From Desarmillaria ectypa (taxonomy: Eukaryota > Basidiomycota > Agaricomycetes > Agaricales > Physalacriaceae), in the NCBI GenBank assembly GCA_030407005.1, contig JAUDYN010000001.1, forward strand, positions 3,348,001 to 3,412,000: a DNA stretch of 64,000 bases. Direction: 5' to 3'. The notes below the pieces were generated by a model. It worked only from the letters and a program-made list of their open reading frames with translations. It was not told where the DNA came from and searched no databases. Each line of letters begins with the position of its first letter. The first letter of the stretch is position 1. The position numbers were made by a program, and so were the translations under genes. This document shows, one piece after another, positions 20,161-31,337 of this stretch.

Positions 20161-21540
20161 ACCCAAAACCTATCAGAATTTCAAAGATCTGTTTGACAAA
20201 GAAAACTTCAATGAACTCTCTGAATGAAAACTATGGGATCACACCATCAAATTAGTTTTTAATGCTAAATCTACCTTAGACTGCAAAGTCTATCCACTAA
20301 ATTAGACTGAGCAGGAGGGGCTCAACAAGTTCCTCAAAGAAAATCTTACCTCAGGTCAAATATGACCCTCTAAATCATCCATAGCTTCCCCATTCTTTTT
20401 CATCAAAAAGAAGGATGAAAAATTACATCCTGTACAGGATTATCACAAACTCAATGAGATAATAATAAAAAATAGATACTCTCTTCCTCTTATCTCTGAG
20501 CTAATGGATAAGCTTGGAAGTGCCAAATATTTTATCAAACTGGATGTATGATGAGGGTACAACAATATGCACATTAAAAGGATGATGAATAGAAGGCTGC
20601 TTTCAGAACCAACCAAGGATTGTTCAAACCTATGATAATGTTCTTTGGCCTCACCAACTCTTCCACTACCTTCTAGTGGATGATGAACAATATTTTCAAG
20701 GATCTTATTGCCACTGGAAAAGTCACAGTATATCTTGATAATATTCTTATCTTCTTGAAAACTTTAAAAGAACATCAAAGCATTGTACAACAAGTTTTGG
20801 AACTTCTCAGAAAACACAAGTTATTCCTGAAAGTGGAAAAATGTGAATTTAAGATACTTGAAACTGAGTACCTAGAAGTTATCATCAGTGAAGGATCCAT
20901 TCATATGGACCCAGTCAAGGTCAGCAGAATCACTAAATGGCTGATTCTAACCAAGAAGCAGGAACTACAATCCTTTCTGGGATTTATCAATTTTTATCAG
21001 CAGTTTATTAAAGAATATAGCAATATAGTAAGGCCAATGATATGCCTTACTGAGAAGGAACAATAGATGTGGAGAACAGCACAACAAGTTGCATTCTAGC
21101 AACTTAAAATGCAACTGGCAATGGATGTAGTCCTAGCCATTCCAGCAGAGAAAGGCCAATTCCCCATGAAAGTGGATTCTAGTGAGAGGGCAATTGGTGC
21201 CATTTTGAGCCAAGAATAAGATGGAAGATGGAGGCCAGTAGCATTTTTATCAAAAGCATTGACTGTCATGGAGTGAAACTATAAGATCTATAATAAAGAG
21301 TTACTCACCATTATGCTCACCCTTGATGAATGGAAACACTGTCTTATGGGCACCATGATGGATTTTGAGATTTAGACAGATCATTAAAATCTACAATACT
21401 TTTAGAAACCATAAAAACTCAATCAATAGCAAGCACAATGGGTTACAGAACTCACAGAGTACCATTTTATGCTTCACCACAAATCAAAAACCATTAATAA
21501 GAAGGCAGACCTGCTCAGCTGACAGATAGATCATGAACAA
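20161..21540 (+). pseudogene. E3 reverse transcriptase and RNase H (broken)
   Basis: RT entry region LWDHTIKLVFNAKSTLDCK (about 20,230), FIKLDV at 20530 with two following stops, and a clean block 20680-21066 with MMNNIFKDL, YLDNILIF, the thumb region and FLGFINFYQQF. RNase H follows: KVDSSERAIGAILSQE keeps the first Asp, and DKEL-like and LDEW segments follow. Interrupted by TGA and TAG codons. Confidence 0.85.
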
Positions 21541-23253
21541 GACAAGGATAACAACAAAGAAGTCATTGTCCTTAAAGCCAAATTCTTTAATGCAATGATC
21601 ATGCCAACAGAGAGAGAAGTCTGGGAGCAAGTCAAAAGTGTAACCTGCAATAACCAGAAATGAGATCAAGGGATTGCTAAAGCTTTTAATCATGAAAGAG
21701 AGATAAAGATGAAGGATGAACTCATCTTCTACTATCAAAGGATCTATATTTCTCAAGATTAAGCATTACAAGGAGAAGTCATTACCTGCTATTATGATCA
21801 TATTATAGCCAGATATTCAAAAGTAGAGAAGATGAAAGAGCTGGTCCTAAGAGACTACTGGTGGTCCAAGATGAAAAAGGATATAGAAGACTATGTTCAG
21901 ACATGCAAGACTTGTGTAAAGATCAAGTCAAGCACCCAAGCTAAACAAGTACTGTTACACTGCAATGAGATTCCTTTAGAACCATAGACACACATCTCTG
22001 TGGATATAATTACTAGACTACCACTCTCCAGTGGCTATAATGCAATTCTGGTTATTGTGGTCTGATTCTCTAAGGAAATCATCCCAATTGCCTGTAGCAT
22101 CAAGCTTTCATCTGAAGAATAGGCTTGAATCTTACACAATGAAGTATATGCCAAATATGGCATACCAGTAACCATCATATCCAACCAAGACCCCCAGTTT
22201 GTGTCTAAATTTCTAAAAGACTTATATGATATATTACAAATCAAAAGAAATATTTTAACAGCATTTTATCCTTAAACTGATAGACAAATAGAGTGCATCA
22301 ATCAGGAGATAAAGAAATATCTGCAGATATTTATCAATCATTGATAAGATAACTAGGCTGAATGGCTACCATTTGCAGTCTTTCAACATAATAATTGCAT
22401 ACACTCCACAATAGGCAAAAGCCCTTTTCAGGTCAATTATGGATGAGATCTCTGAGTTGCTTCTGACTCACATACTCACTCTCCCCTTCAAACTCCTGCA
22501 TCTGAATCATTCACAGACATAATGAAACATATCCATAAAGAAACCTGAATCATCTTACAAAAGATGGCTGAGCAGATAAAAACTCAATATGACAAGAAGA
22601 AAAGGATGGCAGTCAAATATTAAATCAGTCAAAAGGTTTGGCTAGACACCATCAATCTACATCTGCCCCAACCAAAGAAAAAACTTGATAACAAATGAGT
22701 TGGACCCTTTATAATTCTCAAAAAATACAGTTTTTCAGCCTACAAGCTGAAACTTCCTCCTTTGTGGAAAATATATCCTGTCTTCAATGAAACCCTTCTT
22801 ACAGCATACACTCCTCCTGCTTTTCCTAACCAGGAACAACTGCCACCTCCTCCATCAGACATTATACACAGAAAAAAATATGAGATCAAGAAAATTCTCA
22901 ATGACAGACCCTGCAAAGTTCAAGGAAGAAAAGGTCAACCATTAAAAACAGTCACAGACTATCTTGTCAAATGGAAGGGGTACAGAACAGAGGAGAATCA
23001 GTGGGTAGTGGAAAAGAACTTAGGCAATGCAAAAGAAGCAATTGCCAAATACCTTAAAGTGAAAGGAGCAGTAGAGGTCCAAGCAGTAGTGGTCACTTCT
23101 GCCAAAGCCATGGTCATCATCAATGCAAAGAAAACCAGAGGAAAATGGCAGTATTTAGTCAAGAAATACCCATACATTGAATATTAGTATTATAAGGAGA
23201 AAATTCCAGAATTAACAGCACTCATCAATGACTATTGGAGGGCAAATAATTAG
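21541..23253 (+). pseudogene. E3 integrase with chromodomain (and second module)
   Basis: Integrase zinc-finger tail CKTCVKIKSS at about 21,905; core Asp in SVDIITRLP; the SNQDPQFVSKF block (Asp region); and a degraded INQEIKKYL Glu block. 22762-23187 is open and holds EYEIKKILNDR-type strand 1 (read here as KYEIKKILND), YLVKWKGYRTEENQW and NAKEAIAKYL, a textbook chromodomain. A second module, AMVIINAKKTRGKWQYLVK to LTALINDYW (23,095-23,240), follows before the TAG at 23251-23253. Confidence 0.85.
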
Positions 23254-23368
23254 AATAATGATGGAAGAGAGGACCAGTGGAACAGAGACAATAATGCATG
23301 AAATACTAGAGGAACTCATTTGGAAGGACTAGTAGTCAGGTCATAATGACAGCCAGGATGTCTATCTT

Positions 23369-23381
23369 AATGAGGGGGTAT
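23369..23381 (+). other. E3 polypurine tract
   Basis: AATGAGGGGGTAT directly before the 3' LTR, a decayed form of the AACAAGGGGGTAA tract of the other elements. Confidence 0.7.
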
Positions 23382-23761
23382 TATTATGATTTCTTCTATT
23401 TTCTTCACATTTATCTTTTATCTAGGCACTGGCTTATCATATCTAATCTCAGCACCCATTACAACTCACAACAGTCATTCAGTTATACTATTGTTTCTAT
23501 TGTTTCACACATGGATACCACACCATGGCTATTATAATCAGTACTTTAGTATATAAGTAGCATAGGCTCTCACTGTATAGTCTCCAGCTTTGGGCTAAGT
23601 TTAATCATACCAAACTTTTCTTGTCAACTCCTCCTTTTGCCTAAAGCTAGCCTTTAGTCTTGACTTTTAGTCAACAACTGTCTTGGACTCATTGGGTGAC
23701 TGTATGAATGCAATACAGCCCAGTGTTTACCATTGTTGTCCAATGGAGTTTGAGTCTAACA
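23382..23761 (+). repeat. E3 3' LTR (380 bp)
   Basis: TATTATGATT...TCTAACA (the first G of TGTTATG is now A). Direct repeat of 15920-16296. Confidence 0.93.
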
Positions 23762-24340
23762 GGTTGCTGAGCAGAGTACTCTGTATAGCAGACTATATCT
23801 TTTCAGCTTGGGAACCATTTGGCAGAGTTTTTCCCTCTGGGATGGAGGGGGAAGCAGAGTGATAATCTGCATCATTCAAATCATTCTTTGTGTAGGAAGG
23901 CATAGTGTTGAGGTCAGTTTGAGCAGGGCACAGTGAGAGCAAGGGATCAAATAAAAATACAGCAAAAGCCATTTTGACATGCTTTTAAGGCTGCATAGAA
24001 CAATGGAGGAGCAAAGTAGTGGCACTTGCAAAGTAAACTTGTTGAAATCACATGGTTGTGTGATGTCAATCATATTTCACCATCACTAGACAATGCTTAG
24101 TGTGAGAGGCATGCCCAAGTTGACCACCAGCTCCATGGTACAACCTTCTGCCTGAACCACTACCTGCCACCCCATCATAATATTGACCCTTTTCCCATCA
24201 GAACTCCCTTCTACACCAGTCACTCTCCATCAATGCCCTGGGCCTCCCCTTTCATCCCATCTGGCCTTCCGCCACTGCAATTCCGACCACCTTTAACTTG
24301 AACTGGACAATTTACTTATTGGGCGTGACTGACTGAGGCC
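23762..24340 (-). other. Relic sequence between E3 and the gene island
   Basis: The minus strand keeps a coding-like stretch from about 24,000 down to 23,762 (pieces such as AFAVFLFDPLLSLCP and HSASPSIPEGKTLPN) with one TAG. It may be the upstream part of the FunK1 kinase gene split by E3, since it abuts the element and runs in the same direction. 24,100-24,340 is Pro/Ser-biased unknown sequence where CpG begins to reappear. No complete gene is seen. Confidence 0.35.
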
Positions 24341-24637
24341 CATGACTAGCACTTCTCGTATCTATTTGTGTATAACTTATCTCCATTTTATTATTCATTT
24401 CCTTCTTCGTTGTCTAAGTGTTTCTCAATTCTTGGAATACAATATTGGTCATGTGACTGCGAATTTCTTACTGTTAGTATTAAACATTTATTCGGATGAT
24501 ATTCTAAAAACCTGTCTGCGCACGCTATGTTCCAGAGACTATGCAAAGAACTGAGATCAATAGTACTTATAGGACATGCAAATCAAGACTCACAAGTCAT
24601 GCCGCTTCCAAAATTCTGACGACTGGGAGATGAGAAG

Positions 24638-25399
24638 TCATGCAGCGCGCACTGCGAGTTTCGCGAGCGAGTCTGCTTCGTAATTATCCTCTCGTCCAAT
24701 CTTCCAAAAACCTACTTGAAATCCCATCATCTCATAGTGCATAACAAGATCATCCAACTCGGCGAAGAGAACAATGTTGGTAGGCTCCACCCCTTGGGAA
24801 GTTTTCCATGAGTTTCTCTAGATGGGCCATAGCTCACGTTTAGTTATCTCGAGCAACGATATCCAATCACGCACCTTCCACGCTGGTAGCCATTTCGTCA
24901 TACCATCAACTACATAGCGGGAGTCTGTGACGAGGACGTATTTGCAAACGAATTCACGCATCCCCAGGGAGTTGACGTTGGGGTTAGTCTTGTAGGCAGT
25001 ACTACCATGCTTTCCGATGTTTTCAGTCTGATCCATTTCCACCTCGTTAATCTTCTTCAAGCCACGAATGGCGGCCAACAGCTCCGCACGCTGACTCGTC
25101 CTGGGCTTGCCGAAATCGATGGAATCACCAATTGGGATGCTCCATCGATACTTTGACGTGGTTCATATGACTATGCCTATTCCTGAAATCGCATTGGGCC
25201 AGCCGTTGTTAGAGCAGGCACCGGAAGTGAAGACGAGCTTGAAGTTGTGACAGGGGTCAGCATCCATTAACCTATCGACATCGCAGGGACAGGCAGCGAA
25301 ATATCGTGTACAGTGCGCACATATGGTTAACTGATCACGGGTTTGGTAGATGATTGGGTAGGGGATGAACTCGCGGTTGATGATCCTAGGGTAGTCCAC
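24638..25399 (-). pseudogene. RNase H-like protein, copy A (inactivated)
   Basis: Same protein family as the gene at 41336-42128: a Cys-rich start (CAHCTRYFAACPC), the RNase H core, and a tail EADSLAKLAVRAA. Exons 24875-25399 and 24638-24817 with a 57-bp intron (24818-24874, GTGCGT...TAG) reproduce the intron position of copy C. Three defects: no in-frame ATG before the homologous start (GTG at 25399, preceded by a stop); one TGA at 25163-25165 where copy C has Gly; and the first catalytic Asp replaced by Ser (FTSGACSNNG against FIDGACSNNG). RNase H enzymes cut RNA in RNA-DNA hybrids; this copy should not. Confidence 0.8.
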
Positions 25400-26352
25400 G
25401 ATCGTTCCTGCGGGACTGCAGGAGTCAGCCTTCAGTTATTAAAGGACGGCGGAAGTGGCTGTGTTGGCGGAAGTGAAGTATTGGCGGCTGTAGCAATGTT
25501 CGGCGTCTATCGGGTCCATTCTCGAGCTTAAGTCAGTATTCAGGCCTCAGGAGAAGCATTCTTATTATCCTTGTACGTCTTGCACCTCAATCGCAGAATA
25601 TCACTTGTAGGCGGGGTCCTCGAAAACGACGTCGTACTCGTAACGTTTTTTCCTGGACGTAGAACCAAGCGTCAGCCCATAATTGTGTTAAACCGTGGAA
25701 CAAGTCACGTTCGTTGCAAGCGAATAGTGAGAAGGCGAGAGAATAACAAGTTAGGACGCGTCTGGTGCACGCTTGGACGTCCAATATGCTTTCGTAGGAT
25801 GGGGTCGATCTGGAATTTTTCATGCAGGAATACTCGACGAAGACGGATGAAATTTACATTCATAACCTACAGAGGGCTCGGGAAGAAAGGTTTGTGTTCT
25901 TCCTTGCTCAATACTCCAATGCCTACTCGTCTGGGGACACGGTGAGTAATACAAACGATACTACAAGTGAGGAATCCTGCTTACTCTCCATGAAGTGAGG
26001 GTAGCCGCCTCGCTTTCATGGTACATGAAGGCTCGGTGCTCCCCAGATGCTGAACTTGGATCAATGAAGAAGTCTTTAAAGTCAGATCTGCATAAACATA
26101 CAGGTTTCGTTACAAAAAACTTGGCAGTTTTGGTCTTGAACGATGACGACGATGCCAATCTGGATGCGCGGGCACGTGACCTGTACGCGCATATATACAG
26201 CCAGCCTAAGAGAACACGCCTCTTATCCTTCTACCCCCAACATCGCTCAGTTTCTAGTTCATCTCGTTGTTCCTAGCCCTTGTCTCCTTCTAGGCAGTTT
26301 CACTTCCCAACCACTACACACATCTACCTTCTAATCGCCCTTTCCCAGCAGG
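25400..26352. other. Intergenic region with a possible small minus-strand gene
   Basis: No recognised gene. On the minus strand an ATG at 26158 opens MASSSSFKTKTAKFFVTKPV. With an intron of about 54 bp (GTAAGC...CCCCAG, 25,930-25,990) the frame would run on to a TGA near 25,825, and further coding-like frames end near 25,600. I do not recognise the product and the model is weak. The plus strand holds the promoter of the 26353 gene: a TATATA box near 26,190 and a pyrimidine-rich tract up to the ATG. Confidence 0.3.
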
Positions 26353-27231
26353 ATGTATTTCGCCATACTCGCCTTTCTCATGCTTGCCGTGGCGCATGCT
26401 GCGCCTCTGGATTTCATATCGCCTACAGCAACCCCTACAAGCCTACCTAGTATCGTCGCAAGCAATCCCGTCTCGAAACATACATGGCAGGCAACCTCCC
26501 CGCTGGGCACCAAGACAACCCGCTCCATACCCATGGTGATGCAAGCCCGTGCGCCCGAGACGCTCTCACACAGTCAGATTGAGAAGATACACAAGTCAAT
26601 GATTGTCGGGGACGAGGGTAGAAAAGAACGGAGGGCGAGCCCCAGTATGAGTGCGCGCGCGTACAAGAGACGCGGGTCTGAGTCGAGGACAGTGACGGAA
26701 GTGGGGAAAGTGGGCGAAGACAGCTTGACCTCGACCTCTGGGCTAGCAAACGACAGCACTTCAAAATCACAGGCTCTACGAGGGACTTCTTCATCCAACG
26801 CTGGCACCGCTCCTCAGGACATTGCATCATCTGCGCTTCATCAGCCTCGCGCCGCGGATCACAGCTCCGATAAATTTGCGTATCCGCCTGTCTCTTCCAT
26901 CTCTTCACGCCAGCTTCGCGCACCAGATTATAGTTCTGCTGGATCTCAATCTAATTCTACCACCGAGGAGAATGGCTCGCACCCGACCAAAGATCAAGAG
27001 ACGGAGGAGAAGCGCGCGGTTGATCCAAACGGCACGGTTACGAAGAGGACGGCGCCTGTTGAGTGGTCGAAAAATTGGTTCCATGATCAAATGCCTACTG
27101 GGACTGAACACAAGAGGGCTCCCTCGGATGACAAGACTGACCCGACTTTCAAGATTGCGCAGAAGGATGCAAGAAGCCTGTCGACTACGAGATCAGGGGA
27201 CGGTACCAAAGTGCAGGACGTTTCGGCTTGA
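26353..27231 (+). CDS. Secreted Ser/Thr-rich protein with dibasic (Kex2-type) sites, 292 aa
   Basis: Intronless. A clear signal peptide (MYFAILAFLMLAVAHA, cleavage expected before APLD) is followed by a hydrophilic, low-complexity chain rich in Ser, Thr and charged residues, with no membrane segment and almost no Cys. Lys-Arg/Arg-Arg pairs stand in short spaced contexts (YKRRGSE, EEKRAVD, VTKRTAP, EHKRAPS), so Kex2-like processing into several peptides is plausible. A short internal repeat is visible around residues 165-200 (PRAADHSS and LRAPDYSS). TATA-like box and CT-rich tract upstream. No family is recognised. It could be a Kex2-processed secreted protein or a cell-wall-associated one. 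Convergent with the HAD gene downstream. Confidence 0.75.
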   Translation: MYFAILAFLMLAVAHAAPLDFISPTATPTSLPSIVASNPVSKHTWQATSPLGTKTTRSIPMVMQARAPETLSHSQIEKIHKSMIVGDEGRKERRASPSMSARAYKRRGSESRTVTEVGKVGEDSLTSTSGLANDSTSKSQALRGTSSSNAGTAPQDIASSALHQPRAADHSSDKFAYPPVSSISSRQLRAPDYSSAGSQSNSTTEENGSHPTKDQETEEKRAVDPNGTVTKRTAPVEWSKNWFHDQMPTGTEHKRAPSDDKTDPTFKIAQKDARSLSTTRSGDGTKVQDVSA

Positions 27232-27337
27232 GGTGGTGGCGTTGATTATATGGTTGTATGTTTACATTTGGGATTCGGGTTCATTACTATCTTGGTTGTA
27301 TATTCCAGGAATTCATTTAGCGCATCTATTACAAGGT

Positions 27338-28297
27338 TCATGCTTCGGTGTCGTAAGGAGGCAGTCCCCATTCTTCCGGAACGAACTCTTGCATCGATCT
27401 GAGCAATGCATCAGCCTTCTCCTCGCCGGCATACTCCACATCTAGGAGGTTGGCATCAGGTATCCATATGACTTGGGGCGTTCGTTAGCACAGCTAGTGA
27501 AAGTAGAGCAAGGCGTCGCACCATTCATCCCGGCCCGCTTCCCAGCCTGCATCCCGGGCAGCCCGTCTTCAAACACAAGTCCTTTGCGACGTTCAGCCTT
27601 GTGCGTTTCGGAAATCTCGCTCCTCGCTTCACCTACATCTCGGCAGAGCAGTTCCCTAGCAGCAACCAAGAAGATGTCAGGTTCAGGCTTCCCTTTCATG
27701 ACCCATCTTTCATCGTCTGCGCACACCACACGTTCGTCGAAGCACCCAAATACCTCCTGGAGGTGTCCCGTCTTGAGTTCGTAGTTCCTCTGTCTCGATC
27801 CCGTAGCGACAGCGATAGGTATCCCGTGCTTCTTCAAGTGCAAAACGAGCTTGGCGACCCCAGGGAGAAGAGGAACTGTAGGCCACATAGCGTCTTGCAG
27901 GGTGTTCCGTTGTATGAGGTACGACTCGAGCGTGAGTGAAATGCCAGGGAAATGTGATAGGAGATATTCAGCAGCTTCCCTTTCCGCTGAAAGTGAAGTG
28001 GGAACTAAGATTAATGGATGCTTACTGAGAGGAATACGTACGTTTGCCCATACACCCAGCTTTGATATCCCAGGTCATCTCGCAGCCGTAGGGCGCCAGA
28101 ATAGCATCTGAACCGTGATCGTGTAAGTCTGGTTCCCTCCCCATCCCGAGAAGCGTACTGACTGGTTACATCGGTGTAAATCTTCTCGGAGTCAATCATT
28201 AGGCCTGCCTTGAGAATTGCAGCTCGGAGGAAAGCGGAGAACGATGGGTAGGAGACCCACCATCCATGTCAAAAAGAACGTATTCGATTTTAACCAT
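27338..28297 (-). CDS. HAD-superfamily phosphatase (pseudouridine-5'-phosphatase-like), copy A
   Basis: Five exons, spliced by matching copy B: 28261-28297, 28163-28204, 28042-28107, 27522-27986, 27338-27471, giving 247 aa. Motif I is VLFDMDGLMIDSEKIY (nucleophile and acid Asp), motif II AVATGS, motif III Lys in MKGKPEPDIF, and motif IV GLVFEDGLPG. A cap insert of the beta-phosphoglucomutase/HDHD1 type lies between motifs I and II. Such enzymes remove phosphate from small sugar or nucleoside phosphates in the cytosol; the exact substrate cannot be read. Introns are 50-56 bp, and the second, third and fourth exon boundaries equal those of copy B. The gene looks intact. Convergent with the secreted-protein gene (107 bp apart). 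Confidence 0.88.
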
Positions 28298-31200
28298 CTG
28301 GAATTGTCCACGCGATTACAGGTATGAAGGCTAGGTATTATTCGAGGACGGGTATCTGGAAAGTTGAATTTGAATTTTGCAGATATTTTGGCGTTTGGGT
28401 AGCACGTGGCCCACATGCTCCTTGTCTCGTAACTCGTTATTTCATCAAGTTTCTGCACCTTCTCGTCTGGTGCATCTGTATGTCTTTTATTATAATATCT
28501 CCTAATCTCTTTTTCCATCTCTCACCCGTTGCTACATCAATCTTATCGCTTCAGCATTATGACTCGCAAATCTCTAAAGTTCGCGACCACGGCCCCAACT
28601 GTATACATCGGGGGAGGGGAACTGAAATAGCTCCGACGAAGGACGTACTGCAAAATCTAACGTTTATGGTGTACTCTCGCAAGAAAATAAAAGCGGCCGA
28701 AGCAGAGCAAACCTCGGAGACGAATCCGATGGCTGTATGATCACCCCGTACTCGCAAGTAAATCGAATTCCAGGCGCCACTGACCTCCAGGCGACTCTTG
28801 ATCTGTCTAACCGACGTTTCTCAGGCGCATATAGTCAGGTCTTCTGTGACTGCTACACTTGGAAACGCGCCTTCATCAATCGACAGGGAAGGCCTTCGAA
28901 CAATCTGTGATGAAGGCGAGAGGAGCTGGCGACTCAACGGAGAGGAGGCGAGTTCGGCCCCTAGGCACGGAATGACGGAGCTTTCACAGTCAGCGCTGAT
29001 TGAACCATATGCAACTGACTTGATGCTGAGCACACGCTAGAGCCTAACTCGGCGCTCCAGCTATATTCCAAAGAGCCCATCCTTTCCAGCTTGTGTATCG
29101 AGTCCCTCAGAAGAGGCAGTAGCCCAAAACAGGTGCATAGAGCTCCTTGGTGCAGTTTCCAGAGGATCACCCATAGGCTCTGTACGGCTCTGGTAAACTC
29201 AGCGTACTCTATCAGTCTGTATTTTGATGGCGAGCGAAGATATAATGCTCGACGTACGTTGTCCCTCTCCGAGTGGATGAGTACGTACTCTATTGATCTC
29301 ATATAACTTGGCGCAATGCGGCAGTCACCGATCTACGAAAAAACGTCTAGTCTTTGAGAGCGCCCAGCCGCAGGATCGTGAATAGACACTAACAAAAGAA
29401 GCTTAGATCTTTTCTCTACCTGGCCATCATCATCCAACAACGACGATGTCCAGACCCGGCAAAGTCGTCTCTCAGACGTCAGCCAGACAAGCCATCTTGC
29501 GCTATTTCCGCGGTCAAAAAATTATACGCCACGTCAGATTTCATGGCTGCTGGGAGGAACGTCTTGAAAACCGTGTACGTCAAAGCATACGAGAAGGCGT
29601 GGTTCACCTAGCGTCGATGTCATGCAAGAATTCATCTGTCCATTGACAGATGTGGCGGACGATGGATGGTAGGATGTTGACGTCGAGCCGAAAGCAGCAG
29701 CAAAACTGCTAGTGCTTTCTGTGTCAACAACTGCGCTGACATGGGAAGCCCGTCATCGCAGTTGGCCAGGATCATGGTCTGTCTTCCTTCCAGTGTGCGA
29801 AAAATTTGATCAGCCAACGAGCGTGAGCGTATTAGACGTACTATTTGCTACTCGTGAAAATAATGAACATTTCTAGATCGCTTTTGGCGGATGGGCCGTG
29901 TCAATCTACTTCGAAATTCGAATCATCGAATAACGTGTGCTGGGAATCGCGCAACGCACAACGTCAGCGCCGGTAGCGAACTTCCATGGCCCATTTGATC
30001 AAGCTAATGCAGGTGCCCATTTCTAGTATATTGCCGTCATATGGAATATACAGCGTATATGAAGGACGCTCTAGCCGGATTAACGTATGAACCAGATGTC
30101 GATGAACCTTATTTGTAAATATTTGCGGAGCAGAAAGACGATGAGGGTTCACTTGGGATGAAAGGGTGCCACTGTTGCTGCTTCTTCTGCTTCTACGTGT
30201 TCTGCGTGAGTGTTTTCGCTTGGTGAGAGCAGCAGTGTTAACCGATCACCTGCTAGTTACAGAGAGAAGGAAACAATGAGCGGTCTCGACTTTGATTGAC
30301 CGCTACGGTAGTGGTACGTTGTTGTTCACTGCTAGTCCGAATCGATGGTGGACATTTGGTGACGATGGCTAGGGAGTGTGACGAAGCCACAATCCATCAT
30401 CATTGATGCCAACATGCAATGGCCTTCTACGTGCGCGCGAAAGCCTTCCAGCATGGGGTGCGGTCTTCATCGAGAGTTTCGGACTATTGAAAGAAGGAGA
30501 GCGAATGGTGGAGGAATTATGATGTAAAGGACCCTGATCAAGCTGGCTTTGACCTCTTCATTGGCGGAGGATTTATTATTTGGAGTCGCAGCCGGTAGAT
30601 CTGATCGACGACGACGTCGACGTTAGTGCAAAAACTCCCGGAACTATGTGTGCCCGCTATCCCACGTCCGGAAACGCGGGAGTAAACAAGCTTTCAATGT
30701 CGACTTGTGAGAGAGACAGAATTGGAATATGACGTGCGCACATGGTGGCTCATTTCCGAAACACGGAAGAAGAACATTCACGTAGGCCTGGGATCGTGTT
30801 TTGGGCACGGTAACAGGACACTGTGGAGGGTGGGAAGTGGAAGTGGACAAGAATTAGATCTGGTTGCTGTGTTTGCCTTAAAGTGGTGCGTGGACTCGGG
30901 GGCGCTGGGGGCGAGCATAGCCCAATGCTATTCAGTTTCAACAGCATCATTTATAGTGATGGATTTAATCCACCGACATCTCACATCGATCTTACTCCGA
31001 ATACTTCCTTCGGTCCCGTCCTTGGAGGCCTTTCTTATTATTTGTCGGTCGACAGAGGCTTCCGAATCGCTCAGGACGAAGCGTCCCGGTCAAAAGCAAA
31101 CTCCATCTCCCGAGCACTCCTATTTTCTAATCGTTACGGCATCATTTCAATATCACCCTGGCGGCTCTCCCTAGGTCCCTTCTTTTGAGATCAAGAAACA

Positions 31201-31337
31201 GTGGCAGGTGGTTGTCAGGTTCCCGTTCGCAGCTATTCTTGAACTGGCTCGTGATCTCCATTCTTTTCTACTTGATGTCCATTTAAGACCCAAAGGAATC
31301 GAATGGACCAATTCTATACCATTCCTTCCGGCCAACT
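28298..31337. other. Three kb without a gene I can support
   Basis: Composition is island-like (CpG present), but no recognised protein is found. Two weak starts with pyrimidine-rich leaders are noted: ATG at 28559 (MTRKSLKFATTAPT) and ATG at 29446 (MSRPGKVVSQTSARQAILRY, open to 29,643). A short kinase-loop-like stretch (FSGAYSQVF, about 28,820) is too short to trust. The last 150 bp before 31,338 are the likely F-box gene promoter. No RNA gene was seen. Confidence 0.4.

Larger units (their letters stand above)
15920..23761 (+). mobile_element. E3, complete but decayed Ty3/gypsy chromovirus
   Basis: Plus-strand element with both LTRs, primer-binding site, gag, pol and polypurine tract, 7842 bp. 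Its sequence is more divergent than the E1/E2/E4/E5 group but collinear. Flanks are AATTG (15915-15919) and GGTTG (23762-23766). These are identical apart from two G/A transitions and so probably are a decayed 5-bp target-site duplication. Every open frame is interrupted many times. Confidence 0.92.

Noticed and set aside
26447..27445. Open frames on both strands overlapping the secreted-protein gene (e.g. 26822-27445 plus, 26447-26923 minus)
   Set aside because: Arg/Leu-rich shadows of a Ser/Arg-rich coding sequence. Only the 26353 frame has a signal peptide, a promoter and a natural end.
28740..28900. Kinase glycine-loop-like word FSGAYSQVF on the plus strand
   Set aside because: Fewer than 60 open codons and no further kinase motif downstream.
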